From contig JAACJO010000011.1 of NCBI GenBank assembly GCA_013368445.1, forward strand, positions 1,240,001 to 1,304,000: a DNA stretch of 64,000 nucleotides, read 5' to 3'. The position numbers and the translations under genes were made by a program. This document shows positions 25,639-37,657 of the stretch, piece after piece (within the stretch, counting starts at the first letter, position 1; every line of letters begins with the position of its first letter). The notes beneath the pieces were generated by a model. It was not told the origin of the DNA and searched no databases. It saw nothing but the letters and a program-made list of their open reading frames with translations. The stretch is from Leucocoprinus leucothites. Lineage: Eukaryota > Basidiomycota > Agaricomycetes > Agaricales > Agaricaceae.

Positions 25639-28600
25639 TCAGATGCCAAGTACCTGTCCAAGCACCAACTGCGAAATTCCATCGCACAACACATTCAACT
25701 TCTCTACCGTCGGCACAAACGTCACCCTATCCAACACCTCCAACAATGACGTCCGATGCGTCTCCAACCCTATGATCAGAGTTTTCAAGGGCTCCATAGT
25801 TGCGATGTACTCCTTGACCATTTCCTCCTTGTCGTTCGTCTCAATCACCACGACAGAAGTTTCGACGTGCGCAGGAGCACCATCAACAGCCTTTTCAGCA
25901 CCACCTTTCAACATGCCCCTCGACATATCCCCGTTCTCCTTCATCGCTTTCTCATCCCCGCCTCGTACGACCCACCCCACCATTTCACCACGACCAGCCA
26001 ACAACCACTCCCTAACGCCTTTACTCTCACCAACCTTCCTCAATTCCACATCCATAACATCCTCCCCAAACCCAGCCTCAAACATATACCTCAACAAATC
26101 CAAAATCACAGCATATACGTCCGAATGCGTGATCCAATCCTTCACGTTCGTATTCTCCAAGTAAAGATGAATAACCTCCGGCATCAGCGAGCGTTCAAAC
26201 TGCGAAGCGAAGGCCGAGGAGTGCGAGGAAGTGGAGGGGGAGGTGAACACTTCAATGAGGACGTTCATACACTTCACGAACACCGCTTCGAATCGTCGAG
26301 CTTGTGAACCGATAGGTTTGGAGACCAAGTCTTTGATGAAATATTCCCGCTCGGCGTTTCCTGTTTGAGGTCCTCCATTGATTTCGGCGAGGTAAGCCTC
26401 ATCGAACGCGCTCAGAGCCTCGAAAACCGCAATCGCTCGAACTTGAGGACAGCAATCATGGATGATACCACAGGTTTTGCTGCCGGTACAGTTTTTCGGG
26501 CATTTCGATGCCTGAGAGCCGCATCCGCGACAGTGAAGAGTCGAGCAGTGTGAACAAGAGATATGTAGCGAGAAAGAAGCGTCGGAGGAAGAAGATTTTT
26601 TCTGAAAGAGCAGTGATGAGGCAACGTTAGTGTTGGGAAAATAATAGAAAAAAAGAAACGTACGGGGTTATTAGAAGAATATACGAGACTTTTGCCGCAT
26701 TTCAAGCAGCTGCGGTTGGCTGTGTAGACATCGAAGAAGGAAACATCCTCCTCCATCTCTTTTTGCTCCTTCACCTCCTCTTTCTTCTCAGCTACCACAA
26801 TCACAACATCATCGTCCTCGTCCTCATCTTCACTCTCATCTTCACTCTCCTCTTCATCATCAGCCTCCTCTTCCTCCTCAACACCATCATCCTCATCATC
26901 CGACTCCGAAAGCGACGAGACAGGTACAACCGCCTTCACTCCAACTTGTTGTCCAGCCACACCACCCGCCACGCCCACACCCAAACCACCAGCACCAGCG
27001 CCGCCCAAAACGCCGCTTGAAGCAACAGCAGGAACAGAAAACAACTCCTCTGCATCCCTCGGCGGTCTTATCGTAAGCGGACTTAGGGGTCTCTGCGGAG
27101 TCGAACTCGCCGATGAAGAAGTACTACTAACAACCTTCGCACTTGTCGAGGAAGAAGATGACGCAGACGCGAAAGTAGTGGCGGAGGTAGAAGATCCACT
27201 ACCCTTCTTGTGCGGGGAAGAGGTAGAGGTAGAGGATGAGAAATTGCTGTTCAAGCTTATCGACTCGGGACCGAAAGTCGCACGGATAGACGGAGATGGC
27301 AGGGATGACGGAGGAGGGGGAGATAAGGACAAATTTGCAATATGAGAGGCGGAAGATAAGGACGACCCTCCTCCTATTGGCTGTTGCTGTTGCTGCCCTG
27401 ACGAGCTTGATAAGACTTCACCTCGGTCACGCCGTTCCGGGCTCGTACGGTCACGGTGGTGGTGGCGATGATGATGGTGATGATGATCGCCAGTGGTGGT
27501 AATTGGCGCTGGACGGGCGGCATTATGTTTATTATTAGCGCTAGAACTGGCACTGGTGGTCGAGTTGACTCGCTTTGCAGCCGCAGAAGCTGAAGACGAA
27601 GGGAACGTTGAAGTCTTCAACAACTTGTTCGTGATAACTGCGGCAGCTGCGGCGACCTTCTCTTTCTCTCTCTCCCTCTCCTTTTCTCTTTCCTTCTCAG
27701 CAGCGACTTTGGACGCAGAAGTAACAATCACCTGACCACCACTGCCACCACTGCCATTATTGACCGCTGGACTCGGAACAGTGGCAGCTGACGACGTAGA
27801 GGTCGAAGTGGAGGTGGAGGATCCAGAAGCTGAAGGTGAAATTCCAGGCGAGGAGCTAACCGACAACGACGGGGACTTGTCCGACGAGGTGCTAGTCTGA
27901 GAGGAGGTAGGAGGAGTAGCAACCCCCTTAGAGCCGACAGTGACAGTGGCAGCAGTGGCACTGGTGGTGGCAACGGTATTAGTGGACCCAGTGACGACCG
28001 CAGCGGCGGAAGGGACCGGGGAGCCGCTCCTCCTCGTCCCGCTCGTACCGATGCTTGTGCTCGCCTTGGAGGAATTCAAGGGACTCGGGGGGATCGCCGG
28101 GTGCGCCTTTTGCGCTTTTGTCGGAGTAGCCACCGGGGAAGGAGCAGTACGCGGCCGTTCAGGCGAAGTAGACACCGATTTCCTATGCAATTGCAAAGGC
28201 TCAACCGGGACTGTAACATGTCTCGACGTGCCCTGGACCCTGGTAGATGAATTATGTGTCGTGGCCGTAGCCGTAGATGTAGAAGTAGTAGAGGCACCAC
28301 GAGGCTTGGCATTCTCGGGAATCGATGTGGATGCCGAGGTCGACTTTGCCGCTGCCTGTGCTTGCGCCTGCGCATGAGCCTGGGCTTGAGCCGCTGCCGC
28401 CGAACTTGCTGAAGTATAGGAGAGACCTCGGGGTGGAGTAGGTCGTTCTTTAGTCGGAGAAGTGGGTAAAATAAACGACGTTGGCGGAGACGATTTTTGG
28501 GATGCAGGTCCCGGTGAGGTAGCAGCCGTCGAGGGACGAGATGAAGAGAAAATAGTGTTGTTTGATGATGTAGATGATGAAGACGAGCCAGAATCACCGC

Positions 28601-30040
28601 GGTTATGGCGACTGGATCTCGAGGAATAGAATGCTTCAGCGGGTATAGTCATGGGTATCGTACGATTTGAAGAAGGCGACGCCGAAGCTGAAGAAGCTGT
28701 GGTCGTCGCGGTCGCTGCAGTTCTACGAGCAGCAGCAGATGCAGATGCAGAGGAAGACACAGATGCAAAAGAAGACAAAGATGAAATGGAAGAGGACATG
28801 GAAGTATTAGCTGATGAGGTTGGAGAGTAAAATCCAGAAGAGGAAGAGGAAGAAGAGGTGCTGGATGATGCAGAGACAGGAATGCTATGTTGCGTCGGAG
28901 AAGGAGGGGGCGGAGACATGTCAGGATTCTGGAACAAGGCTCCCTGTAATGATGCGACCCTCCATTCTCGCGCCAACAGTCTGGCAGCTACCTCGTCATG
29001 AGTATATCGCTCCAATATAGGAACGTTCGGAGGAGCAAGGGGCGATACGGTCATCGTGCTCGTAGATGATTGTTCTTTCGACGACGGTGGTAAAGACGAA
29101 GAGCGAGCCGTAGGCGTAGAAGAACGCGGCGCTTCTTGTTGGTGATGATCCCGGTCTTCTCCTTCTCTAGTTCTTGTGACGGTGTCAACGACAGGAACAG
29201 GGGCAATATCCTCCTTGGGTACTTTAATATCCCGAGAAGCACCACCGTCGCTTCCGGCCAAAGGAATGCCCGTGCCAGTTTGGATAGATGAAATCATATC
29301 TTCTTTCGCGATTACAACCTCGGCCTCGACCTTCCCTTTCTCCTTGCCCTTGCCTTTATCTTTCACGAGCTCGGGAGGCTTCACCGCAACCTGGGGCAAT
29401 TCTTTCTCTTTCGTCGGCTCTTCCTTTGTCCGCTCCTTTCCTTTGCCCCTCCTCCTCAACTCTTCCTTCGCAGCCGTCTCCTCAGACTCGCGCAAAGCGC
29501 GCTGAAGAGCGGCCTCATTAAGAGCTTGCAGAGCATCCCTCTGAGCTTTGATAATAGACGCCTCGTCCATAGATTTTAATAGGGCGGAATCACCCTCTGG
29601 GAAAAATTCCCGAATGTCGACACCTCGACTCGAGCCCGCCGAGGAAGATGATGAAAGCAAAGCTGATGATTTTCCGCTCGCCAACTTTGACGCAGTGGAG
29701 GGCAGACCAGCTCGTGCTGAGGCTGTCAATAATGATGATGATGAGTTCGATGAATGAAAACTCTAGTAACATATTTGGACATACATGACACGGAAGGAGA
29801 ACTTGTCGAAAGGATGGCAGCAGAGGACGGAGCAGATGTCGACGCCGAATGCTGTTTAAGTTGGACCATGATGGGGCTTTGTGATCGATGCGCAGGCGAA
29901 GCTGGCTTGGCAACAGCTACAGCGGCCGCAGCAGTAGTCTGAGCAATAGAATGACCACGAGTTCTCGTCTTAGCAGACATAGTTTTTGATTTTTGACTAG
30001 CAGGGATAGGAATAGGTTTTGCGGTCGCAGTTGCGTGCAT
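25639..30040 (-). CDS. very large low-complexity protein with C-terminal Cys-rich (RING/IBR-like) domain
   Basis: Three exons encode about 1,420 residues. The ATG is at 30038-30040; the first intron begins at 29784 (gtatgt) and the second spans 26602-26663. Most of the protein is disordered Ser/Thr/Pro/Ala sequence with a K/E-rich segment (RRRGKGKERTKEEPTKEKE), a His run (about 27460-27489) and a strong Asp/Glu tract (about 26785-26905). Then comes a compact Cys-rich module: FFDVYTANRSCLKCGKSLVY, SCSHCSTLHCRGCGS, KCPKNCTG, CGIIHDCCPQVRAIAVFEAL. Its CxxC pairs suggest zinc binding. A helical region follows, with FERSLMPEVIHLYLENTNVK and DWITHSDVYAVILDLLRYMF, ending at LGQVLGI. The layout recalls large fungal proteins that end in a ubiquitin-conjugating (UBC) domain, but no UBC fold is visible before the stop or in the next kilobase. 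The function is unknown; a ubiquitin-linked role is inference. Confidence 0.7.
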
Positions 30041-33000
30041 TTTTAAATCTGAGGTGGGTGTGTCTAAGTGGATGTTTTTCAAATGCAAAACAGATGGTGT
30101 AGGACTAGCGTGTTGAGATCATGGCGCTGTGGGAGGATCGATACAGATAGGGAGAGCTGTGAAAGAGGAAACGCTTAGATGCTCATGGTGGCTAGTGGGG
30201 AGGAGAAGAAATGTAAACGACTTTGATCCACCGTCAATAAATATTTCTTGTCACACACACTAAACTCGGGCCCTTAGGCGCCTCAGCCGGCTCTTGTTCG
30301 GCCTTTTTTTCATCCAATTTATTCCTCCTCCCTCCTCCTGTTCTCCACACCCCGCATAATCCCCAGACACCTCTCACCGCTCAAAAATCCTGTCCACAGC
30401 GTCGATAAAAGCCTCTGAAAGACACAGAAATGACCCCGACGTGGTAGAGTCGGTGCGCCGCGTACACCCAAAACTGCAACAGGGCCCAACACGTGTAGTC
30501 CATGTGTTTCCTTAGCGAGCCACATTTAGCACAGCCCTGACATGCCCTGGGTTGTGGGCATCTTTTGACGTCACGTTTCTTCTTGATTCTGCTGCTACGC
30601 TTGCCTATTCCGCTATTCTTGCGCATTTTCTACCCTCTTTCCGATAACGGATGCGAGATCCTCATGCTCTCTGAGGCTGAATCGTAGCGCCTAAGCCGCG
30701 ATAATACTGCTCTTAAGTTGACTATTCGGACTTGGCTCTCAGTTCCAGGGTCACCTCAAGTCTCATTAATTGGGTTGCGCTGGATACCAAGCTATGACCT
30801 CTCTGTGGTGCTCTCGACCTCTCTTGATGTCCTAGTGTTTTTAAGTTATGGTCTCTGCGCAATCCACTCCATATGCATTAGAGCGCCTCTCCGGATCTCC
30901 GCCCTCACTAACAGTCCGATTCCACAATCTAGCTGTTTTGGAAGATCTATATCAGCAGACCCAACGTCATTTCACGCTTGCCATTCCCAGCGAGCTGAAA
31001 GTATCACAGGGCACCTATTCTCCGCCTCCAATGCCCAAGGTTCACATGCATCAATAACTTGAGAAGCCCTTCCACTTCTCGAGTTAGCTAGACTCAAAAA
31101 GTCACTCCCAATCTGCGTCACGACTCACTCGTAACATCCGCTTCTCCTCGCCGTCCCAGCTGCGCAATACATAGTAAAATACGCCGCCATCATCATCATT
31201 AAGCTTATCTGTCTCATGTTCGCCAACGCCACACGGCATATTTTGATCCTGATTCAGGCCCGGAATTCAAATCAGTCGTGTCATGACTCGGGGAACAGGT
31301 CTAGGGGGAACATTTATGTATGACACGGCGCGCGACGAGATGTGATTAATTTAGGTCTACATAATTGCGGTGCTGAGAAATTACAACAGCAAATTCATGA
31401 GTATCTTTCATTGGCAGCTGTTAAGACGAATCTCGTGATATTTCACAGTGAAAACTCCGGACGCCCGGAAATACGCACAATGGCCAGAATCACAGTTTCA
31501 AACTTTACTTTCCACCGGAATGCAAACGCAGTACAATGCACACTAGTGACTCGTTTCAAAACTACCTCTGGCATCCAAACCCTTACACAAAAATATCGCA
31601 TCACAACAACATCAACCAGACCTCCCTCGACCGCACACCTAGACACTTGTTAATTGATGGCGCGAGGTACCTCGAGTTAAATATCATATATCACCACTAA
31701 CACCATCATGTTTCGTTCCGAACAAATATCGAAACACACATCGCGCGTGTTGACCAGTATATGGGACAACGGTCGCCTCATTTATTTGAATGCTGTTGGG
31801 TACATATGTAGTTGTTCAAAATCAAGATGTAGTATCACCCCATCACCGACTCTAGGACAGATGATCATTAAGTCTAGTGACAAGCGTGACGTACAGGAGG
31901 CTTATTTTTTTTAGTCGACAGTGTCAGCCGGTTATTGAGGGGAGTCTCTCCTCAGATGAGGACCTCAACGGGCCAACGATCAAACCGTGAAAGAGGAAGA
32001 GCAATTCGTTCCCCTCGAGTCCAATATCACACCGGAAAAAATACATTAATATGAGTAAACTGCACATGTGTTGGTTACCACGTGTAGGGGAGCCAAGGAC
32101 CCTCCGAGGAGGTTTGTGGGTCCCTAATGCAAATTAAACCTGGTCTGTTGTTGGCGTTCTGCTGTTCTCGAGCTTGCAGTACCCTCATTCTCGCTCTCAG
32201 GCGGAATGAGTCAGTTCGTTCCCGCAACCACAATGGCTTTCAGCCTTGACTCGAAGTTCGTCTACGAAAACTTTTGTAATTTTCCTCCATGACGCAGACT
32301 CTTGCGTCAGAATTCTATATCATTGCGCACATCCTATAGCTAGAAGCAACCCATCTCTCAAGCACACCGATATATCCGGTATTCGCCTCCCATAAAACAA
32401 CCATCATCGTTCGATAAAACAACCAAGATACACGAGGCTTGGAGCACGACTTCTCTTCAAACACCACCATCATGATAAACCACCCACTCCCATCTTCTTC
32501 GAACGTTCAACAAAGGCCTCACCTTCACCAGGCCCTGGGAAGTCCTTCAATTTTTCTGGGTTAGCAACTAAACAAACAAACAGGTACCTTCGAACGTTGT
32601 TCAACAAACCAAAAAAGAAGTTCTTCTGAGTCAAAACTTACGATCACTCACAGCGAGGGGAAGCTTCGAAGCCCAATCTCCCAACCGAGCCTAGTGCACT
32701 TTTCAACAGAGCCAGTTTACTACCTCAAACGAAACACATAATGTGGAGAATAGAAGTTAGTAAACAGAAATACAGCACCGCGGGCGTTGAGTGTTGCCGT
32801 GGGTTCACCAGTGGAAATTCATTCCGGCTCCGCGATCGTGTAATTATGGTCGATCATAGGAAGGAACACCTCGTTTCCTTGCTTTCATCTACACCTTTTT
32901 TCTTTTCTTTTTCAGCGATTGATAACGGAAGCAATACGTGACAGCAATAATAACTTGCGACGTGTCTGTGGCTGTTATTAATAACGCCCATGATCCATGG

Positions 33001-33186
33001 TTCCTCCACACCTTCGCGGGAAGAATATAATTACATTATTTGTACCGAAATGATAACACTGTACTGAGATTACATCCCCCAAAACATTCGAGCTCTTCGT
33101 ATCCGCTTCTAGTGCCGCACCGCGCAATCTCAACTATTTCTCATTGATTTCTCTCTCGATACCGATCTCGGCACTTGTTCCCTTTA
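30041..33186. other. 3-kb tract without a clear gene
   Basis: It lies upstream of the large low-complexity gene and downstream of annexin, so it should include the former's promoter near 30041 and the latter's 3' region near 33186. Frames up to 114 codons are present (30718-31062, 31342-31653) but show no domain, start context or intron logic I can support. Confidence 0.45.
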
Positions 33187-35363
33187 TCAAACTCGACGGA
33201 TAAGCCTCACCAAGAGCTTCTGGTACGATCCACTCGTCTCATCAATAACCCTCGCGTCCAAATCTTCATTTTGCCTCTGTCGATAAGCAGTTTTAACCGC
33301 TCTCATCCTATCTGGGTTCCAAGACGCCCGTACAACCCTGTAAAACGAGGAACAACGCAATCAGCACGTTAAATAGTTTAATTAAGACCACGAGTCCGGA
33401 ATGTTCTCGAATTCCTGATGCATCAAACAGGAGGATTATTCATAAAATGACTTACCTATACACTAGCTTTTCATCTTTCGTCCCTTTGCCTGTCATAGCC
33501 GCATGCAGATATTTGGCATCTCGCCATGCGCCATACGGTTCGTGCATATTGCGCTTCGACTTGACGGAATGAATGATATACACCAACCCTGATTTCACAT
33601 CCTTGTTGCTGCGTGTAGGGTAGTACAGTCAGCAAGCGTGCTTCGAGATAAATGATAGCATTCATAGAAACATTGAAGAGGAGGGAGATAAGGGGCGACA
33701 CGCACAGTGTAGTTGTATTCTTGATACTCTTGCTTAGTCCTTTGTACTTGGCTCCGTATCGGTCGATACTATCAGCCAGATATGTTTAGAAATAGTTTAT
33801 TTGACAAGAGATGACGCAAGGTCAAGATGGCCAGGCTATTGAGAACTTACACAGCAGCGATATGAGGATCGGACCGATTGACGAGGACTTCGCAGAAGAA
33901 TTCCTGTAACCCATCACAAAAAGGTCAGCGATCGTGAACCTTGAGGCGATAGCAACTTCGATGGAGAAGTCTGATGAATTCCGCACCTCATCAAGCCTAG
34001 TGTTCTTCCCAAGCCCTCTTGCAAACAAACCATCCACGTCCTGTTCAACCAAAGTGAAGTTCACTTGTCCAGGGAGTTCTTGGGGCCGCTGGCCTCTCAA
34101 TGCCATACTATACACTGAACACGAGGCATTAATTCATTTCAGCCACAAGGAAAGATAAGAATGAAGACAACAGCGGTGATGAACGGCCGAAACATGATGA
34201 TGAGATGTTGAGCAGCGATTCCGACGGCGGAGGAAAATCGGACTCACAGGTTTGGGTAATTCCCGACAAGTCTTTCTTCACCTCTTGCTCGAGGCTTGAG
34301 CCATATCTCTTTGTGTATGCTCGTTTCAAAATTTCGATGTCGTTGTTACTGCGATTGAGGAAAAGCTCTTTCAACAGGGACTCGTCAGTCCTTGAAACAT
34401 GCATCGGTCATTAACTTGTAAGATGAAGGGTCGCCCCTGGTCAACACTCACCCGAAACCCTGTGTTGCCCGCTTGGCCAACTCAACATCATAACCAACAG
34501 GTCCAAGCGCGAGTGCATGAACGACCTCGCTGCGGATTTAAGTTAGATATGCCCAGGCGAATCACCTGTGCGATCACTCACTTGAACCAACCATTGACCT
34601 TAGTTTTGCTCGGCAAGAAATCAGCGAGTGTCTGTCCAAGTTTGCCACCAAAGTGATCGGAGAGCGCATCAAGCTCAAATAGGCTTCGTTCTCCCAGTAA
34701 TTTAATCACTGACAAAGAAGGTTGTCATAAGTTAAACATCAATAACTATTAGAACACACTCACGTGTATCTTCGTTCCAGGACGAGCCAAGTATCCCGGA
34801 CTTCTTTGAGCGCTTGATGACCTCATAATCCGCTTGCGGATCATAGCTTGCGAGTTTCCGTGCTCCGTGAGCTGCAGGTGGCGCTTCTGGGTTCGGAACA
34901 CCAATCCCATAATACATGATGGTCGGAGACTGCTGCATCGGATAAGCAGGCTGGTATCCAGAGTGAGGGTTTGCGCTTGGGAAGCCTGGCGGAGGTCCAC
35001 CTGGAGCGGGGAATCCAGTAGGTGCTTGGGGGATTTGGATCTGAGGTTGTGGATGTGCTGAGGAAGGTGGTGGCGGGCCGGTTGGAGAGGGATACGCTCC
35101 AGGAGCGGGCGACTGTAGGAAGGGGTAGAACGTCATTGGTGAGGCGCTAAGAGGGTGGATAACAGAGCACTGTCGTACCTGAGCGATCTGAGGTTCCGGT
35201 TGACCTGGAGCGAGCGGATTCTAATCATACCAAGTAAGTGGCTATTCATAATCCAGCCTGCCTGTTTAACCTACACTCCCGGGCTAAGTAATAAATGGGG
35301 ATGATCAGACATAGGAAGTAACGTTTAACCCTCACTTACTTGTTGATGGCCTCCACTTGACAT
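33187..35363 (-). CDS. annexin with Pro/Gly/Gln/Tyr-rich N-terminus
   Basis: This is a calcium-dependent phospholipid-binding protein of the fungal annexin group. The ATG at 35361-35363 opens a 24-nt coding exon (MSSGGHQQ). Two introns later comes a P/G/Q/Y-rich head (APTGFPAPGGPPPGFPSANP, GYQPAYPMQQS), like the heads of annexins A7 and A11. Four annexin repeats follow. Repeat I is weak (KRSKKSGILGSSWNEDTLIK). Repeat II is canonical (ELAKRATQGFGTDESLLKEL, then NRSNNDIEILKRAYTKRYG). Repeat III is degenerate (LFARGLGKNTRLDEEFFCEV). Repeat IV is canonical (YLHAAMTGKGTKDEKLVYRV with VVRASWNPDRM), ending VRLIRRV at 33187. Thus the GxGT calcium loops survive only in repeats II and IV. Exons are short with GT...AG ends throughout. 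It probably acts in membrane traffic or repair, but the cellular role in fungi is little known. Confidence 0.93.
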
Positions 35364-35868
35364 GGCGTGATTTGGTTGAAGAGATTGAGTGTGATGAGAG
35401 AGAGTGAAAGAGGATCTTGGCGGCGCTGGAGCTGCAGGACCTTGATATATAAAGCTATCGAGGAACACGATCAAATGATCATGATTTTAATCAGGCGCTC
35501 TAGCGTGCACACCGCACAGCAAAAGCGATGCCGCGGTAGTGAGTTTGTGTGCTGGTTTAGAATTTATCCTTGAAAGCGGTGCTGTCCTGAAGGGATACTT
35601 GAGATAAGTGAGTGGTCTATCGACTAAATCCAAGTCTTGCTATCCTGAGATGAACACAGCATTGAGATGCATATGCTTATAGCGCTCTAAATGTCTGAAA
35701 AAGGAAATCCTCAGATCTCCATACACTGCCAAAATGGAGAAGCTCCTGCAAGCTAAGAAAATGAAATGGCACTGCCAATGTAATACCCCAGGACACAGAC
35801 GAGTCAACTGAAAAAAAAAATGGACCCCAAATCCTTGGGCATAACGACAACACCAGCATAACTCCTTA

Positions 35869-36987
35869 TTAGGTGCCAAGACCAGCAAGGCGCTGGAACC
35901 AGGCGACAACAGCTGCAACCTTTCGCACAGCCGCGTCACCTTGGCCCAATCTTAGGTCAGGCCGAAGACGGCTGTCTGATTTGGCATATGGCATCGTGCG
36001 ATAGCAGATGGTCAAGGAGGACTTGAGGAAGGGTGAAGCTGTAATGGTTGGCGACGATTTTGAATTGAATGTGATAGTGACATCTAGGGACAGAGTAGTA
36101 GAGGGAACAGAGGATGCCGTTAGCGCTACAATATCTGAACAGCATAGGCACACACTTTCAGTCAGAACAACATCACCCCTTTTGACCGCCACAGTATTTT
36201 GTTGGCCAGCCCAGCGTTCAGCAACATCTCGCCAAGCGGTCAACTTGCAAATAGTGCCACCTTCATCCCCAAGAATCATTCTGAGAACCGTGACTTCCTT
36301 GCCTGCGTCCTTGCCTGATTTGATTCTAACGGTGTCGGGTCCATCCACTTCAAGAACAGCCAATAACGCTGAAATTTTGATGGCCCCCACAATCTTCTGC
36401 TTCGCCAATTGTGAGATAGAGGCCAGTGCATGTAGATTAAAGTGGAACGTTGGAAAGCGTGCGATAGACGACGCGTCAGAGTAATTTAGGGACAGGCTTT
36501 CCTGAGTCTCCTGAGTCTCGAACGGCGATTCAATGAAGGATCGCGTTGTTACATTCAGAAACGACAGCTCAGCAAGGCTTCGTCTAGAGCGCGAACGTTC
36601 CTGCGCATTCTCTTCAGCAGTAGGCGGCCAGGTTATCATGGTTGTTTGATCTTGAGAGGACGTCAGCACTGTCTATCAGATGAAGAATATGTAATCAATA
36701 CCTGGTCCAGCAGAACCAGGCTTCCCGTCTATCACCTCCTCAGTCGCTTCATCCAGCTCCTCAGCTTCTCCATCTTCATTGAAGATGACGTTCTGGTATA
36801 TCAGCGAAATCCTCCGGCTTGCGTCGTCCAACGCTTCGATGGCTGGAAAGTCGGGTGGTGTCGCGAATTTCTCACGCACCGCGTCAGAATGTGATTGCGA
36901 AGAAATAGTTTGCCATTGATACTCGTGTGTATTGTTGTTAATGTCGCTCAGAGAAGGCGCTCCGAGGAAGACTCGAAAAGTTGGCAT
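35869..36987 (-). CDS. OB-fold protein, possibly SHLD2-OB1-like
   Basis: Two exons encode about 350 residues. The ATG at 36985-36987 begins MPTFRVFLGAPSLSDI. The first exon ends at SAGP and rejoins at VLTSSQDQTTMITWPP. The N-terminal half is mostly disordered and acidic. The C-terminal half has an oligonucleotide-binding (OB) strand pattern: AIKISALLAVLEVDGPDTVR, KDAGKEVTVLRMILGDEGG, TICKLTAWRDVAERWAG, VAVKRGDVVLTESVC, then a short tail to GLGT at 35869. The GDEGGTICKLTAWRDVAERW stretch resembles the RPA-like nucleic-acid-binding fold, and I recall the same style in fungal proteins assigned to the first OB fold of shieldin subunit 2. If so, it could act at DNA ends or in telomere or meiotic repair; that is inference. 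It lies 0.5 kb upstream of the annexin gene, same strand. An unrelated single-stranded-DNA or RNA-binding OB protein is the alternative. Confidence 0.7.
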
Positions 36988-37657
36988 TAAAGGCCGTCAA
37001 GGTCGAGTAAACTCTAGGCCCGGAGCCTTGTAATCCTAACACCCACAAATAATCTATTCTCGTGACAAACCCGAACTCCCGAAAACAATGCTCAATCTCT
37101 TCTGGTATCAACGCCACCGTTGTCCTACATTAAATCATAGATGCCGCCTTAGATTCTGGTCAATTTGCGCCACATTCTTACCAGACATAGGCCATGAATA
37201 CAGAAAAATATTCATCATGGATGATGGCTTGGATATCTCCACCTCGAGTTTACCTCTAATGACGTCTACACTTCGTGCGCCACGCGTCTTTCAGCCATGT
37301 GTTCTTGACAGTCATGCGCTCGGAACGCGTTCATGGGAGTAACAGAAGAAGGAACTTGTCGCAACCAACATTCTGCGAAGCCATACCACAGATATTCTTG
37401 GGAAAACGTCAGACTCCGCATCACGAGTTGGGGCATCGCAGACTTCGCACATGTGTTCGACGTCCTCCTCGAATCCTATATCGATACCCGTTCAATTATA
37501 CCACATGCCAGAGTAGGGATGACTATTTTGATCGGTGGAGTAAATTATTATCACGGCGTCGTCGCGTTTCGGAGAAGCGCCTATGACTGGACTAGTGCTA
37601 GTAGTATATATACCAAGGTGAGAGGGGTGTCAGCTTCTCGTTTGCTTCATGCTAACG
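36988..37657. other. intergenic spacer between divergent OB-fold and GH43 genes
   Basis: The two flanking genes diverge from this 670-nt spacer, so it should hold both promoters. Open frames at 37088-37342 and 37333-37734 overlap and show no domain. I see no gene in it. Confidence 0.5.

Noticed and set aside
27728..28597. Long frames in other phases of the large low-complexity gene (both strands)
   Set aside because: They are shadows of Ser/Thr-rich repeated codons; the main frame runs through more than 1,000 codons with a proper intron and Cys module.
32471..32566. Short plus-strand frame that might be a pheromone-precursor-like peptide
   Set aside because: It has no C-terminal CAAX motif, no pheromone-like core and no receptor gene nearby.
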